Assembly (NCBI RefSeq): GCF_947259025.1
Contig: NZ_CAMYKO010000002.1
Location: 186,001 to 250,000, forward strand
Reading direction: 5' to 3'
DNA from: an uncultured Methylophaga sp.
GTDB taxonomy: Bacteria; Pseudomonadota; Gammaproteobacteria; Nitrosococcales; Methylophagaceae
Length of the DNA stretch: 64,000 bases
Part shown: piece after piece, positions 47,563-56,697 of the stretch
Position numbering within the stretch: the stretch's first letter is position 1
Layout: each line of letters starts with the position of its first letter
Made by a program: the position numbers and the translations under genes
Notes under the pieces: model-generated
What the model saw: the letters and a program-made list of their open reading frames with translations, nothing else
The model's database searches: none
What the model was told of the DNA's origin: nothing

Positions 47563-48028
47563 TATCCCCCGCAACGGCTTTATGATTGTACTGACCATCA
47601 TTGCAGCGATGTTGCTGATGATGGTGCCCTTGCCGGAAGCAGCACGTTTTTTCCGGCCTGAATGGGTGGTGTTAACGCTGATGTACTGGGCGATGGCCTT
47701 GCCACACCGGGTAAGTATTGGCGTCGGCTGGCTCAGCGGTCTGATTATGGATGTGATGATGGGCGGCACATTGGGCGTGATGGCTTTCAGTTATGCCTTC
47801 GCCGTATATCTGATCGCACGTTTCCACCTGCAATTAAGGCAATATCCCTTATGGCAGCAGGCATTGACCATTTTTTCGGTGGTGTTGCTGGTGCATTTTG
47901 TCTCGGTGATGGCAGGCAGACCAGAGATGAGCTGGGTTGTGTGGATGCCAGTGGTGACAAGTACCCTGATGTGGCCGGTGATTTACCCGCTGTTGCGTAA
48001 AATCAGACGTACGTTCCAGGTCAGCTGA
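47549..48028 (+). CDS. mreD: Rod shape-determining protein MreD
   Basis: MreD is a small polytopic membrane protein of the elongasome. The product from ATG 47549 is 159 residues with five or six helices. It includes the conserved RPEWVVLTLMYWAMALPHRVS segment (split around residue 45) and GLIMDVMMGGTLGVMAF. GGGGAG lies 7 nt upstream of 47549, and the start overlaps the mreC end by 14 nt. ATG 47555 is a minor alternative. mrdA begins 8 nt after its stop. Confidence 0.94.
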   Translation: MAMSDIPRNGFMIVLTIIAAMLLMMVPLPEAARFFRPEWVVLTLMYWAMALPHRVSIGVGWLSGLIMDVMMGGTLGVMAFSYAFAVYLIARFHLQLRQYPLWQQALTIFSVVLLVHFVSVMAGRPEMSWVVWMPVVTSTLMWPVIYPLLRKIRRTFQVS

Positions 48029-48036
48029 GTCTTTTT

Positions 48037-49905
48037 ATGGCTTCCCGCTTTACGCTGAAAGATCATTTCCGTGAGAGCCGGCTGGTGAACGGCAGGCTGT
48101 TGTTTGCCGCCTTGCTGTCGGTGATTGTGTTCAGCGTGGTGATCGTCAGGCTGGTGGTGTTGCAGGTGTTTGAATACGAACACTTCGATTCGCTGTCGGA
48201 CCGCAACCGGGTCGATATCGAGCCGCTGCCACCACAACGTGGGCTGATCTATGACCGTAATGGCGTGATGCTGGCGGAGAACATTCCCACGTTCAGTCTG
48301 GAAATGGTGCCGGAAAAAGTCAAAGATATGGACTACACCATTGATGCGCTGACTGAGTTAATGGCGCTGACTGATGAGGACGTGGCTGAGTTTCGTGATC
48401 GGCTCAAGCGCCATCGTCGTTTTCAGCAGGTGGTCATTCGCCAGCGCCTGACCGAAGCTGAAGTCGCTCGCTTTTCTGCTAACCGTCATCGTTTCCCAGG
48501 TGTGGATATTGAGGGGCGTTTGATCCGTCATTATCCCCAGGCCAACTTGTTTTCCCATGCTGTCGGCTATGTTGGCCGCATCAATGAGCGGGAAATGCAG
48601 ATCATTGATCAGCAGAATTACAAAGGCACACTGCAGATTGGTAAAACCGGGGTAGAAAAATATTATGAAGATCAATTGCACGGTACAGTTGGTTACCGTC
48701 AGGTGGAAACCAATGTGCAGGGGCGGATCGTCAGGGAGTTGATGTCGGAACCCTCACACTCCGGCGACGATTTGTTATTGAATCTGGATATCAACCTGCA
48801 GCGTGCTGCTGCCGAGTCACTGACCGACTTCAATGGCTCGGTGGTGGCAATGGACCCCCGTAATGGTGGCGTACTGGCCCTGGTCAGCAAACCTGATTTT
48901 GATCCTAATCTGTTTGTTTCAGGGATCAGCAGTAAGGATTATTCTGCGCTCAGAGACTCACCCGAGAGGCCATTGTATGATCGTGCGCTGCGTGGCAGTT
49001 ACCCGCCGGGATCAACACTTAAGCCGTTTGTAGCGCTGGCTGGGCTGGAATTGGGCGTGGTGACAGAACAATCCAGGGTCTATGATCCGGGCTGGTATTC
49101 ATTGCCGGGACATCAGCATCGTTACCGTTGCTGGAAAAGCCACGGTCATGGCTGGGTGAACATGAAAGATGCCGTGGCCCAATCCTGTGATACCTACTTT
49201 TATGATTTAGCCCATACCCTGGGCATTGATCGTCTGCACCAGTTCCTGGATTTGTTCGGCTTTGGTCATCGAACGGGTATTGATATTCCCAGTGAAAGTG
49301 CGGGATTGTCCCCATCCAGGGAATGGAAGCGTGCCAGCCGCAATCAGGCCTGGTTTCCGGGGGAAACCCTGATCTCGGGTATCGGTCAGGGCTTTAACCA
49401 GACCACACCGCTGCAATTGGCGCATGCGACATCCACGCTGGCAATGCGCGGGGTGATGCAGGAACCCCGCGTGGTGCGAGCCAGCCGCAAAGCCGGGATG
49501 AGTGAAATGCAGCTTCGCAATACCGAGCGCGTCAACAGTCTGCCCATGCAAGACAGCCAGCACTGGGAAGCGGTGATAGACTCCATGGTTGAGGTCGTAC
49601 ATGGTCAACGAGGCACGGCCCGGCACATTGGCGAGGACATGCCTATTAATATCGCCGGCAAGACCGGTACTGCGCAGGTATTTGGTATTGCCCAGGATGA
49701 GGAGTATGACGCAGAAACCCTGGAACGCAAGCTCCATGACCACGCTTTATTTATTGCTTTTGCCCCCGCGGATAAACCCGAGTTCGTAGTGGCCGTGGTG
49801 GTAGAAAATGGTGGCAGTGGCAGTAAGATGGCAGCGCCGATTGCCCGCAAATTGATTATTGAACATTTCGGACTGGAATTGGATGAACCACAGCCTGATC
49901 AATGA
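48037..49905 (+). CDS. mrdA: Penicillin-binding protein 2 (elongasome transpeptidase)
   Basis: PBP2 is the D,D-transpeptidase of the rod complex, working with RodA. The 622-residue protein has one membrane helix (about 22-45), a pedestal domain, and the transpeptidase domain. The active-site Ser326 is in PPGSTLKPFVAL (S-x-x-K), the second motif includes SCDTY, and the third is GKTGTAQVFG. Length and motif spacing match E. coli PBP2 (Ser330). Its 3' end overlaps the rodA start by about 22 nt. Confidence 0.97.
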   Translation: MASRFTLKDHFRESRLVNGRLLFAALLSVIVFSVVIVRLVVLQVFEYEHFDSLSDRNRVDIEPLPPQRGLIYDRNGVMLAENIPTFSLEMVPEKVKDMDYTIDALTELMALTDEDVAEFRDRLKRHRRFQQVVIRQRLTEAEVARFSANRHRFPGVDIEGRLIRHYPQANLFSHAVGYVGRINEREMQIIDQQNYKGTLQIGKTGVEKYYEDQLHGTVGYRQVETNVQGRIVRELMSEPSHSGDDLLLNLDINLQRAAAESLTDFNGSVVAMDPRNGGVLALVSKPDFDPNLFVSGISSKDYSALRDSPERPLYDRALRGSYPPGSTLKPFVALAGLELGVVTEQSRVYDPGWYSLPGHQHRYRCWKSHGHGWVNMKDAVAQSCDTYFYDLAHTLGIDRLHQFLDLFGFGHRTGIDIPSESAGLSPSREWKRASRNQAWFPGETLISGIGQGFNQTTPLQLAHATSTLAMRGVMQEPRVVRASRKAGMSEMQLRNTERVNSLPMQDSQHWEAVIDSMVEVVHGQRGTARHIGEDMPINIAGKTGTAQVFGIAQDEEYDAETLERKLHDHALFIAFAPADKPEFVVAVVVENGGSGSKMAAPIARKLIIEHFGLELDEPQPDQ

Positions 49906-51016
49906 CAGACAACAGCGACCTAGCTGGCAACCGAGCCGCTTTGTCGAATGGCTGCATATTGACGCCATGCTGATGCTGGGGCTTTTGCTGTTGCTGGGCG
50001 TGGGGCTGATGATGCTGTTCAGTGCCGGTGGTCAGGATATGGGGCTGATCTACCGGCAACTGGTCCGTCTGGGCGTTGCGATTGGGGTGATGCTGCTGGT
50101 GGCGCAGATCCACCCGGACCGCATGCGAGACAGTGCCTACTGGTTATATGGACTGGGCCTGATGCTGCTGGTCGCGGTGCTGTTTTTCGGACACGAAGGC
50201 AAGGGCGCGCAGCGCTGGCTGGATTTGGGCTTTTTCCGTTTTCAGCCCTCGGAAATCATGAAGCTGGCGGTCCCCATCCTGGTGGCGGCATTTCTGGCTG
50301 AGCGGCCCTTACCGCCATCAGTGTGGCGCCTGATTGTGGGGTTGTTACTGATAGGCCTGCCGGCCTTTCTGATTGCCAAGCAGCCTGATTTGGGGACGGC
50401 GATTCTGATAGCCAGTTCCGGGCTTATCGTTATTTTCCTGGCGGGTATTCGTTGGAAGGTGATTTTTGCTTTTCTGGGGAGCTGCGCGGCGGCAGCGCCG
50501 GTGTTATGGTATTTCATGCACGACTACCAGCGGCGGCGGGTGCTGACCTTCCTCAATCCGGAAACCGATCCACTGGGCGCGGGTTATCATATTATCCAGT
50601 CAAAAATCGCCATCGGCTCGGGCGGACTTTTTGGTCAGGGCTGGTTGCGGGGCACTCAATCCCATCTGGAGTTTCTGCCGGAACGCTCGACGGATTTCAT
50701 CTTTGCCGTGATCGCCGAAGAGTTCGGTCTGGCCGGTGCTGTCTTGTTGCTGTGTCTGTATCTTTTGATTGCCGGTCGCGGCCTGTTTATTGCCAGCCAG
50801 GCACAAAGCAGTTTTTCGCGTCTGCTGGCCGGCAGTATTTCCATTACTTTTCTTGTCTACGTGTTCGTTAACGTTGGAATGGTCACCGGTCTTTTACCTG
50901 TCGTCGGTGTACCTTTGCCACTGGTCAGCTATGGCGGCACCTCAATGGTGACCTTGCTGGCCGGCTTCGGTATCCTGATGTCAATTCATACCCATCGGAG
51001 GATGATGTCGCCGTGA
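49883..51016 (+). CDS. mrdB: Peptidoglycan glycosyltransferase RodA (MrdB)
   Basis: RodA is the SEDS-family glycosyltransferase that polymerises lipid II in the elongasome. The 377-residue protein has about ten helices. SEDS features include FFRFQPSEIMKLAVPI, AKQPDLGTAILI with the catalytic Asp, and VPLPLVSYGGTSMV near the C-terminus. The start at ATG 49883 is within the mrdA end; a TTG at 49859 is possible. Its stop overlaps the mltB GTG start. Confidence 0.96.
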   Translation: MNHSLINDRQQRPSWQPSRFVEWLHIDAMLMLGLLLLLGVGLMMLFSAGGQDMGLIYRQLVRLGVAIGVMLLVAQIHPDRMRDSAYWLYGLGLMLLVAVLFFGHEGKGAQRWLDLGFFRFQPSEIMKLAVPILVAAFLAERPLPPSVWRLIVGLLLIGLPAFLIAKQPDLGTAILIASSGLIVIFLAGIRWKVIFAFLGSCAAAAPVLWYFMHDYQRRRVLTFLNPETDPLGAGYHIIQSKIAIGSGGLFGQGWLRGTQSHLEFLPERSTDFIFAVIAEEFGLAGAVLLLCLYLLIAGRGLFIASQAQSSFSRLLAGSISITFLVYVFVNVGMVTGLLPVVGVPLPLVSYGGTSMVTLLAGFGILMSIHTHRRMMSP

Positions 51017-51990
51017 AAAAAGTTGTGCTGAGTAGTGCCCTGTTGTGGCTGGCTTCAATGCCCGCTGTTGCTAACCCTGACTTACCCGAGCTGCCAAAGT
51101 TCATTGATAAAATGGTGACCGAACATGGTTTCGATCAGGCTGAGCTGGAACAGGTATTTGCTGATGTTGAGGTCAAAGACAGCATCCTCAAGGCGATATC
51201 CAGGCCGGCTGAGAAAAGTAAGCCCTGGCATGAGTACCGCGATATTTTTCTGACAGGTTCGCGTATTGAAGGCGGCGTCGAATTCTGGGAGCAGCACAAA
51301 GAGGCGCTGTCACAGGCAGAACAGACTTATGGTGTGCCTGCTGAATATATCGTGGCCATTCTCGGTGTCGAAACCCGCTATGGCGGCAATGTTGGTGGCT
51401 TTCGCGTGATCGATGCCTTATCAACGCTGGCTTTTCGCTACCCGCCGCGCAGCCCGTTTTTCACCAGTGAGCTGGAGCATTTCCTGATCCTGACCCGTGA
51501 AGAGCAGATGTCGCAACTGGATCCGGTTGGTTCTTATGCCGGTGCCATGGGATTGGGACAGTTTATGCCCAGTAGCTATCGGGCCTACGCCGTGGATTTT
51601 GATAAAGACGGTCAGCGCGATATTTGGACCAACCCCACCGATGCCATTGGCAGTATCGCCAATTACCTGGCCGTGCATGGCTGGCAGCCAGGCGAGTCGG
51701 TGGTGCACCGCACTCAGCTTGACAAAGCCTTGCCTGATGACATCAGCGGTAAAGATCTGAAACCAGCATTCAGTCGCGAACAGCTAGCTGTAGCCGGCTT
51801 TTCGCTGGATCAACTGCCGGCTGGAAAAGATAAGTTATCGGTGATTGCGCTGACCCAGAAAGAGGGTGAAGAATACTGGCTGGGTCGACAGAACTTTTAT
51901 GCCATTACCCGCTATAATCACAGCCGAATGTATGCCATGGCCGTTTATCAACTGGCGCAGGCAATCCGTGAACAATTTGGTGAGTTGTAA
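51013..51990 (+). CDS. mltB: Lytic murein transglycosylase B
   Basis: MltB cleaves peptidoglycan glycan strands to give 1,6-anhydro-muropeptides. The 325-residue protein has a signal peptide (about 1-20, ending MPAVANP) with no lipobox, so it is likely a soluble periplasmic form. The catalytic Glu120 is in LGVETRYGGNVG, and the family GAMGLGQFMPSSYR and DPTDAIGSIANYL-like (here NPTDAIGSIANYL) motifs are present. It starts with GTG, overlapping the rodA stop by 4 nt. Confidence 0.95.
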   Translation: MKKVVLSSALLWLASMPAVANPDLPELPKFIDKMVTEHGFDQAELEQVFADVEVKDSILKAISRPAEKSKPWHEYRDIFLTGSRIEGGVEFWEQHKEALSQAEQTYGVPAEYIVAILGVETRYGGNVGGFRVIDALSTLAFRYPPRSPFFTSELEHFLILTREEQMSQLDPVGSYAGAMGLGQFMPSSYRAYAVDFDKDGQRDIWTNPTDAIGSIANYLAVHGWQPGESVVHRTQLDKALPDDISGKDLKPAFSREQLAVAGFSLDQLPAGKDKLSVIALTQKEGEEYWLGRQNFYAITRYNHSRMYAMAVYQLAQAIREQFGEL

Positions 51991-52811
51991 TGAAAATGGC
52001 GCAATATCTACGTGGTGTAGGGCTGGCCACAGCCTTTCTGCTGCTTATCTCCTGTGGCGGGGTGACTGAAAAAGACAGCGCCCCGGACAGGGTGCCGGAT
52101 GTCAGCCAGATTCCGGATGCGGTGCCTAAAGTGGAGCCACGTAGTAAGTACGGCAATCCCAGTCAGTACGAGGTATTCGGCAAAAATTACTACACCATGA
52201 ACAGCGCAGAAGGGTACCAGAAAAAGGGTATTGCCTCCTGGTATGGCACCAAGTTTCATGGCCGCCGGACTTCCAGCGGTGAAATCTATGATATGTATGC
52301 GATGACCGCCGCGCATAAGACGCTGCCACTTCCGACTTATGTCGAAGTGACCAACCTGGAAAACGGCCGTACCGTGGTGGTCAAGGTCAACGACCGAGGC
52401 CCGTTTCATGATAACCGCCTGATTGATTTATCCTATAGTGCAGCAACTAAGCTGGGCATCGTCGACAAAGGCACCGGTATGGTTGAGGTCAGGGCTATCA
52501 CGCCGGGTAAATTGCAAAAAACGGCCACCAGACCACCCAGCGAGGCGGTGACACCGCCGGGAAAGTCCGTCGGCTCAGCCGCGATGTTTTTGCAGGTCGG
52601 GGCATTTAGCAGCCGCCATCGCGCTGAGCAGGTCAAAAGTCGCTTGCAGCAGGATATCGCTGGTACTGTGTTTATCGAAACCTTACCCCAACAACAGGGC
52701 ACCCTGTATCGGGTACGGATCGGTCCGCTGGCCAGTGTCAGCGATGGTGACAGCCTTGCTGCCAGGCTCGCGGGACTGGGGTTTCGCGACAGCCATATCG
52801 TCATTGATTAA
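51990..52811 (+). CDS. rlpA: Septal ring lytic transglycosylase-type lipoprotein RlpA
   Basis: RlpA-type proteins cut glycan strands lacking stem peptides. The 273-residue precursor has a lipobox LLISCGG with lipidated Cys22. The double-psi beta-barrel domain (about 78-170) contains GIASWYGTKFHGRRTSSGE, with the Glu, and KVNDRGPFHDNRLIDLS, with the Asp, of the active site. A C-terminal SPOR domain (about 195-272) binds denuded peptidoglycan. Its ATG shares a base with the mltB stop. Confidence 0.95.
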   Translation: MKMAQYLRGVGLATAFLLLISCGGVTEKDSAPDRVPDVSQIPDAVPKVEPRSKYGNPSQYEVFGKNYYTMNSAEGYQKKGIASWYGTKFHGRRTSSGEIYDMYAMTAAHKTLPLPTYVEVTNLENGRTVVVKVNDRGPFHDNRLIDLSYSAATKLGIVDKGTGMVEVRAITPGKLQKTATRPPSEAVTPPGKSVGSAAMFLQVGAFSSRHRAEQVKSRLQQDIAGTVFIETLPQQQGTLYRVRIGPLASVSDGDSLAARLAGLGFRDSHIVID

Positions 52812-52833
52812 ATATTCATCCTGAGAGTTCAAC

Positions 52834-53985
52834 ATGCTGAAACACACCCAAGTTGTTTTATTTCTAATGCTGCTGATGTCCTTTGTCAGCGTCCAGGCGG
52901 GGGGCGTCATTGCGCCGAAACCGTCGGCGCCCAATGTGGCAGCAAAGTCACATATCCTGATTGATTATGACAGCGGCCGGGTACTGGCTTCAGATAACCC
53001 GGATCAGAGACTGCCACCGGCCAGTATTACCAAGTTGATGACGTCCTATGTGGTTTCGCATGAACTGCACTCGGGTAATATCGCGCTGGATGATGAGGTG
53101 CTGATCAGCGAGAAAGCCTGGCGCATGATCGGCTCGCGCAGCTTCTTAAAAGTGGACACCAAAGTCTCGGTGGAAGCCTTGCTTCGCGGCATGATTGTGC
53201 AGTCTGGTAATGACGCCGCTGTGGCACTGGCAGAACATATTGCCGGTAGCGAAGAAGTGTTTGCGCAGATGATGAACCAGTATGCCCAGCAACTGGGCAT
53301 GGTTGATACCAATTACATGAACTCCACCGGGCTGCCCGATCCCGAGCATTACACCACGGCAAGGGATATTGCGACCCTGTCGGCGGCGCTGATCCGTGAT
53401 TTTCCCGCCCACTACGAGTGGTACAAAGAGAAAGAATACACCTACAACAATATTACCCAGCACAACCGCAACAAGCTGTTGTGGCGTGATAACAGTGTCG
53501 ATGGCCTGAAAACCGGCCACACCGAAGAAGCTGGTTTTTGTCTGGCAGCCTCGGCGCAGCGGGGCGATATGCGCCTGATCTCCGTGGTACTGGGCACCCG
53601 CAGTGAAAATGCCCGTGCTCAGGAAACCCAGAAACTGTTCAACTATGGTTTTCGTTTCTTTGAGACCCATCAACTGTATCAGGCCAATGCCAATATTACT
53701 GACAGCAAAGTCTGGAAAGGCGCACAGGATCAGGTCTCTCTGGGCCTGGCCCAGAGCCTGGCGGTCACGGTACCGCGTGGTCAGTACGATGAACTGAGTG
53801 CCAATACCAATATCCAGCAGCCAGTGATTGCACCGATTGAAGTTGGTGCCGAGCTGGGTGAAGTGGAAATTCGCCTGGGCGAGGAAGTGGTTGCCAGACA
53901 AACCCTGGTTGCCCTGACAGCAGTGGAAGAGGGTAGCTGGTGGCGCCGTCTGATTGATGAAATTCTGCTCTGGATCTGGGGCTAA
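52834..53985 (+). CDS. dacA: D-alanyl-D-alanine carboxypeptidase (PBP5/6-type)
   Basis: This low-molecular-mass PBP trims the terminal D-Ala of peptidoglycan stems. In 383 residues: a signal peptide (about 1-22), S-x-x-K with Ser64 and Lys67 in PPASITKLMTS, S-x-N in QSGNDAAVALAE, and KTG in GLKTGHTEEAG. A PBP5 C-terminal beta domain follows, then a short amphipathic WWRRLIDEILLWIWG that anchors it to the membrane. It follows rlpA by 22 nt and precedes the D-aminotransferase. Confidence 0.96.
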   Translation: MLKHTQVVLFLMLLMSFVSVQAGGVIAPKPSAPNVAAKSHILIDYDSGRVLASDNPDQRLPPASITKLMTSYVVSHELHSGNIALDDEVLISEKAWRMIGSRSFLKVDTKVSVEALLRGMIVQSGNDAAVALAEHIAGSEEVFAQMMNQYAQQLGMVDTNYMNSTGLPDPEHYTTARDIATLSAALIRDFPAHYEWYKEKEYTYNNITQHNRNKLLWRDNSVDGLKTGHTEEAGFCLAASAQRGDMRLISVVLGTRSENARAQETQKLFNYGFRFFETHQLYQANANITDSKVWKGAQDQVSLGLAQSLAVTVPRGQYDELSANTNIQQPVIAPIEVGAELGEVEIRLGEEVVARQTLVALTAVEEGSWWRRLIDEILLWIWG

Positions 53986-53988
53986 GCA

Positions 53989-54837
53989 GTGGCAACCGTA
54001 TTTCTTAACGGCGAGTATCTCCCCGCCGAACAGGCCCGTGTTTCTGTGCTGGATCGGGGCTTTTTGCTGGGCGACGGCGTCTATGAAGTGATCCCGGTCT
54101 ATAACGGCCTGCCTTTCAGACTGACGCCGCATCTAAACCGTCTGCAGCGCAGCCTGGATGGCGTGCGCATGGCCAATCCACATAGCATCGAAGGCTGGCA
54201 AAAAATTATCGAACGACTGGTCGCCGACAACGGCGGCGGCGATCAATCCGTGTATCTGCAGGTAACACGGGGTGTGGCGCCGCGTGACCATGTGTTTCCC
54301 GAAGGTGTGTCGCCCACGGCTTTTGTGATGAGCAATCCGCTTAAGGCTGTGCCTGAATCATTTAAAACAGCCGGTATCAAGGCGATTACCGTCGATGATA
54401 TCCGCTGGGCCCAGTGTGATATCAAGGCTATTACCCTGTTGCCAAACAGTTTGCTGCGACAAAAAGCGCAGGATGTCGGCGCTCAGGAGTCGCTGTTAAT
54501 CCGCGACGGCTATATGACCGAAGGCTCGGCCAGTAACAGCTACGCCGTTATTGATGGTGTGATTTTTACAGCGCCCAAAGATGAAAAGGTATTGCCGGGC
54601 ATCACCCGCGATCTGGTACTGGAACTGGCGCAGTCAGCTGGCATCGCTTATCGTGAACAAGCAGTCTCATTGGCAGAGTTACAACAGGCCGATGAAATCT
54701 GGATCAGCAGTTCCACCCGCGAGTTACTGCCGGTCACCATGCTTGACGACAAGCCAGTCGGCAGCGGCAAACCCGGTCCGGTCTGGCAGCAGGTCGACAG
54801 GCTCTACCAGCGCTACAAGCAGGAGGGCAAGGTATGA
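53989..54837 (+). CDS. dat: D-amino acid aminotransferase (class IV PLP)
   Basis: A fold-type IV aminotransferase that interconverts D-alanine/2-oxoglutarate and pyruvate/D-glutamate, or a close branched-chain relative. In 282 residues: DRGFLLGDGVYEVIPV near residue 22, the PLP Lys in CDIKAITLLPNSL, and TEGSASNSYAVIDG in the cofactor-binding part. The order dacA-dat-ybeD-lipB is conserved, supporting a D-amino-acid role linked to the cell wall. It starts with GTG, 3 nt after dacA, and its end overlaps ybeD by 4 nt. Confidence 0.92.
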   Translation: MATVFLNGEYLPAEQARVSVLDRGFLLGDGVYEVIPVYNGLPFRLTPHLNRLQRSLDGVRMANPHSIEGWQKIIERLVADNGGGDQSVYLQVTRGVAPRDHVFPEGVSPTAFVMSNPLKAVPESFKTAGIKAITVDDIRWAQCDIKAITLLPNSLLRQKAQDVGAQESLLIRDGYMTEGSASNSYAVIDGVIFTAPKDEKVLPGITRDLVLELAQSAGIAYREQAVSLAELQQADEIWISSSTRELLPVTMLDDKPVGSGKPGPVWQQVDRLYQRYKQEGKV

Positions 54838-55112
54838 GCGAACAGGATAAAGATCAGGACACGCTGCTGGAATTCCCCTGTGACTTTCCCATTAAAGCGA
54901 TGGGCGAAACCAGTGATGATTTCGACCAGCTGGTGGTGGAAATCCTGCGCCGTCATGTTGATGATATTGCCGAAGGCGCCATCAGCCAGCGTCAAAGCTC
55001 CGGTGGTAAATTTACCTCTATCACCGTGACCATCCGCGCCACCAGTAAAGCACAACTTGATGCGATTTATCAGGATCTGAGCAGCCATCACCGCATTAAG
55101 TTTGCGCTCTAG
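54834..55112 (+). CDS. ybeD: YbeD family (DUF493) protein
   Basis: A 92-residue protein of the DUF493 family with an ACT-like fold, FPCDFPIKAMGETSDDF near the N-terminus and GKFTSITVTIRATSKAQLD in the centre. In E. coli ybeD lies between dacA and lipB, exactly the order here apart from dat. The role is unresolved; the small ACT-like fold suggests ligand binding or regulation of lipoate metabolism. lipB follows after 6 nt. Confidence 0.93.
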   Translation: MSEQDKDQDTLLEFPCDFPIKAMGETSDDFDQLVVEILRRHVDDIAEGAISQRQSSGGKFTSITVTIRATSKAQLDAIYQDLSSHHRIKFAL

Positions 55113-55118
55113 CCTCCA

Positions 55119-55730
55119 ATGAAAATCAGAGATTTAGGCCTGTCCGACTACCAGCCGGTGGTGGAGGCCATGCGTCAATTTACTCTGGACCGTGATAGCG
55201 ACACCGAGGACGAAATCTGGTTGCTGGAACACCAGCCGGTGTTCACCCAGGGCGCTAACGGCCAGGCCGAGCATGTGCTCAATATCCACGATATTCCACT
55301 GGTGGAAACCGACCGTGGCGGCCAGGTGACCTATCACGGCCCCGGCCAGCTGATTGCCTACACCTTGATTGATTTGCGCCGCATCAAGTCCGGTGTCAGA
55401 CAGATGGTCAGTCATCTGGAACAGACCGTTATCAGTATGCTCGCAGCCCATGATATTGAGGCCTGTGCCCGACGCGATGCGCCCGGTGTTTACGTCAATG
55501 ATCGCAAGATTGCATCGCTGGGATTAAGGGTTAAGCGCGGTGCCTGTTATCATGGTGTCAGTTTCAACATTGATATGGACCTGACGCCATTCAGTTATAT
55601 CAACCCCTGTGGTTATCCTGGCATGGAGGTTATCGACCTCGCATCGCTGGGTATTGAAATGGATATGGCCGAAGCCAAACAACAATTTGTGTCTGCATTT
55701 AAAGCGCAGACAGCGGATAAAAATTTATGA
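55119..55730 (+). CDS. lipB: Octanoyl-ACP:protein N-octanoyltransferase LipB
   Basis: LipB transfers octanoate from acyl carrier protein to lipoyl domains, the first step of lipoate synthesis. The 203-residue sequence has [18 protein letters not shown], the catalytic Lys in [12 protein letters not shown], and the catalytic Cys in [12 protein letters not shown]. Its end overlaps the lipA ATG by 4 nt, so the two steps are coupled. Confidence 0.97.
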   Translation: MKIRDLGLSDYQPVVEAMRQFTLDRDSDTEDEIWLLEHQPVFTQGANGQAEHVLNIHDIPLVETDRGGQVTYHGPGQLIAYTLIDLRRIKSGVRQMVSHLEQTVISMLAAHDIEACARRDAPGVYVNDRKIASLGLRVKRGACYHGVSFNIDMDLTPFSYINPCGYPGMEVIDLASLGIEMDMAEAKQQFVSAFKAQTADKNL

Positions 55731-56683
55731 CAGATACAGCAGACGGCAGACGCGATGTGCGCGCCCTCAAGGGCGAATCCAAAGTCGCGCGGATACCGAT
55801 CAAAATAGAACCCAGCCAGCCTAAACGTAAACCGGAGTGGATCCGCGCCAAGTCGCACGGCCACCCGCGTGTGCAGCACATCAAAGATATGCTGCGTGAG
55901 CATAATCTGCACAGCGTTTGTGAAGAAGCGGCCTGCCCCAACTTGGGCGAGTGCTTTGCCCATGGCACGGCGACTTTCCTGATCATGGGCAATATCTGCA
56001 CCCGCCGCTGCCCGTTCTGTGATGTGGCGCATGGCCGACCCGATCCGCTGGATCAGAATGAGCCGCAGCATCTGGCCAAGACCATTGCCGCCATGCAGCT
56101 CAAACACGTGGTGATTACCTCGGTGGATCGCGATGATCTGCGCGATGGTGGCGCGGGTCACTTTGTCGAATGCATTAACGAAGTGCGCCGCCAGTCGCCG
56201 CAAACCGATATCGAAGTACTGGTGCCGGATTTTCGTGGTCGCATGGATGTGGCGCTGGAGATTCTTACCCAGAGCCCGCCGGATATCTTCAATCACAACC
56301 TGGAAACGGTGCCGCGCCTCTATAAGGCAGCGCGACCCGGCTCGGATTATCAATGGTCCCTCAATCTGATTAAACGCTTCCAGGCTCTGCATCCGGAAGT
56401 ACCGAGCAAGTCAGGCCTGATGCTGGGTCTGGGCGAGACCATCGATGAGGTCAAACAGGTGATGCAGGATTTACGCGATCATGGCTGTCGTATGCTCACC
56501 CTGGGCCAGTACCTGCAACCCAGCCGCCATCACCTGCCGGTGGATCGTTTTGTGACCCCTGAAGAGTTTGAAGAACTGGGCGCTGCCGGCAAAGCAATGG
56601 GTTTTGATCACGTGGCCAGCGGCCCCATGGTACGCTCGTCTTATCACGCTGACTTACAGGCACAGGGCGAAAGCGTGTCCTGA
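55727..56683 (+). CDS. lipA: Lipoyl synthase LipA
   Basis: LipA inserts two sulfurs into the protein-bound octanoyl chain using radical SAM chemistry. In 318 residues the auxiliary cluster Cys are in [13 protein letters not shown]. The radical SAM CxxxCxxC is [10 protein letters not shown]. The C-terminal RSSY-like end reads [11 protein letters not shown], whose Ser ligates the auxiliary cluster. It follows lipB with an ATGA overlap, and the fccB-like gene starts 14 nt after its stop. Confidence 0.98.
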   Translation: MTDTADGRRDVRALKGESKVARIPIKIEPSQPKRKPEWIRAKSHGHPRVQHIKDMLREHNLHSVCEEAACPNLGECFAHGTATFLIMGNICTRRCPFCDVAHGRPDPLDQNEPQHLAKTIAAMQLKHVVITSVDRDDLRDGGAGHFVECINEVRRQSPQTDIEVLVPDFRGRMDVALEILTQSPPDIFNHNLETVPRLYKAARPGSDYQWSLNLIKRFQALHPEVPSKSGLMLGLGETIDEVKQVMQDLRDHGCRMLTLGQYLQPSRHHLPVDRFVTPEEFEELGAAGKAMGFDHVASGPMVRSSYHADLQAQGESVS

Positions 56684-56697
56684 TCACAGGAGGTAAC

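Noticed and set aside
53146-54132. 328-codon minus-strand frame across dacA and dat
   Set aside because: Antisense to two well-supported genes and low-complexity in composition.
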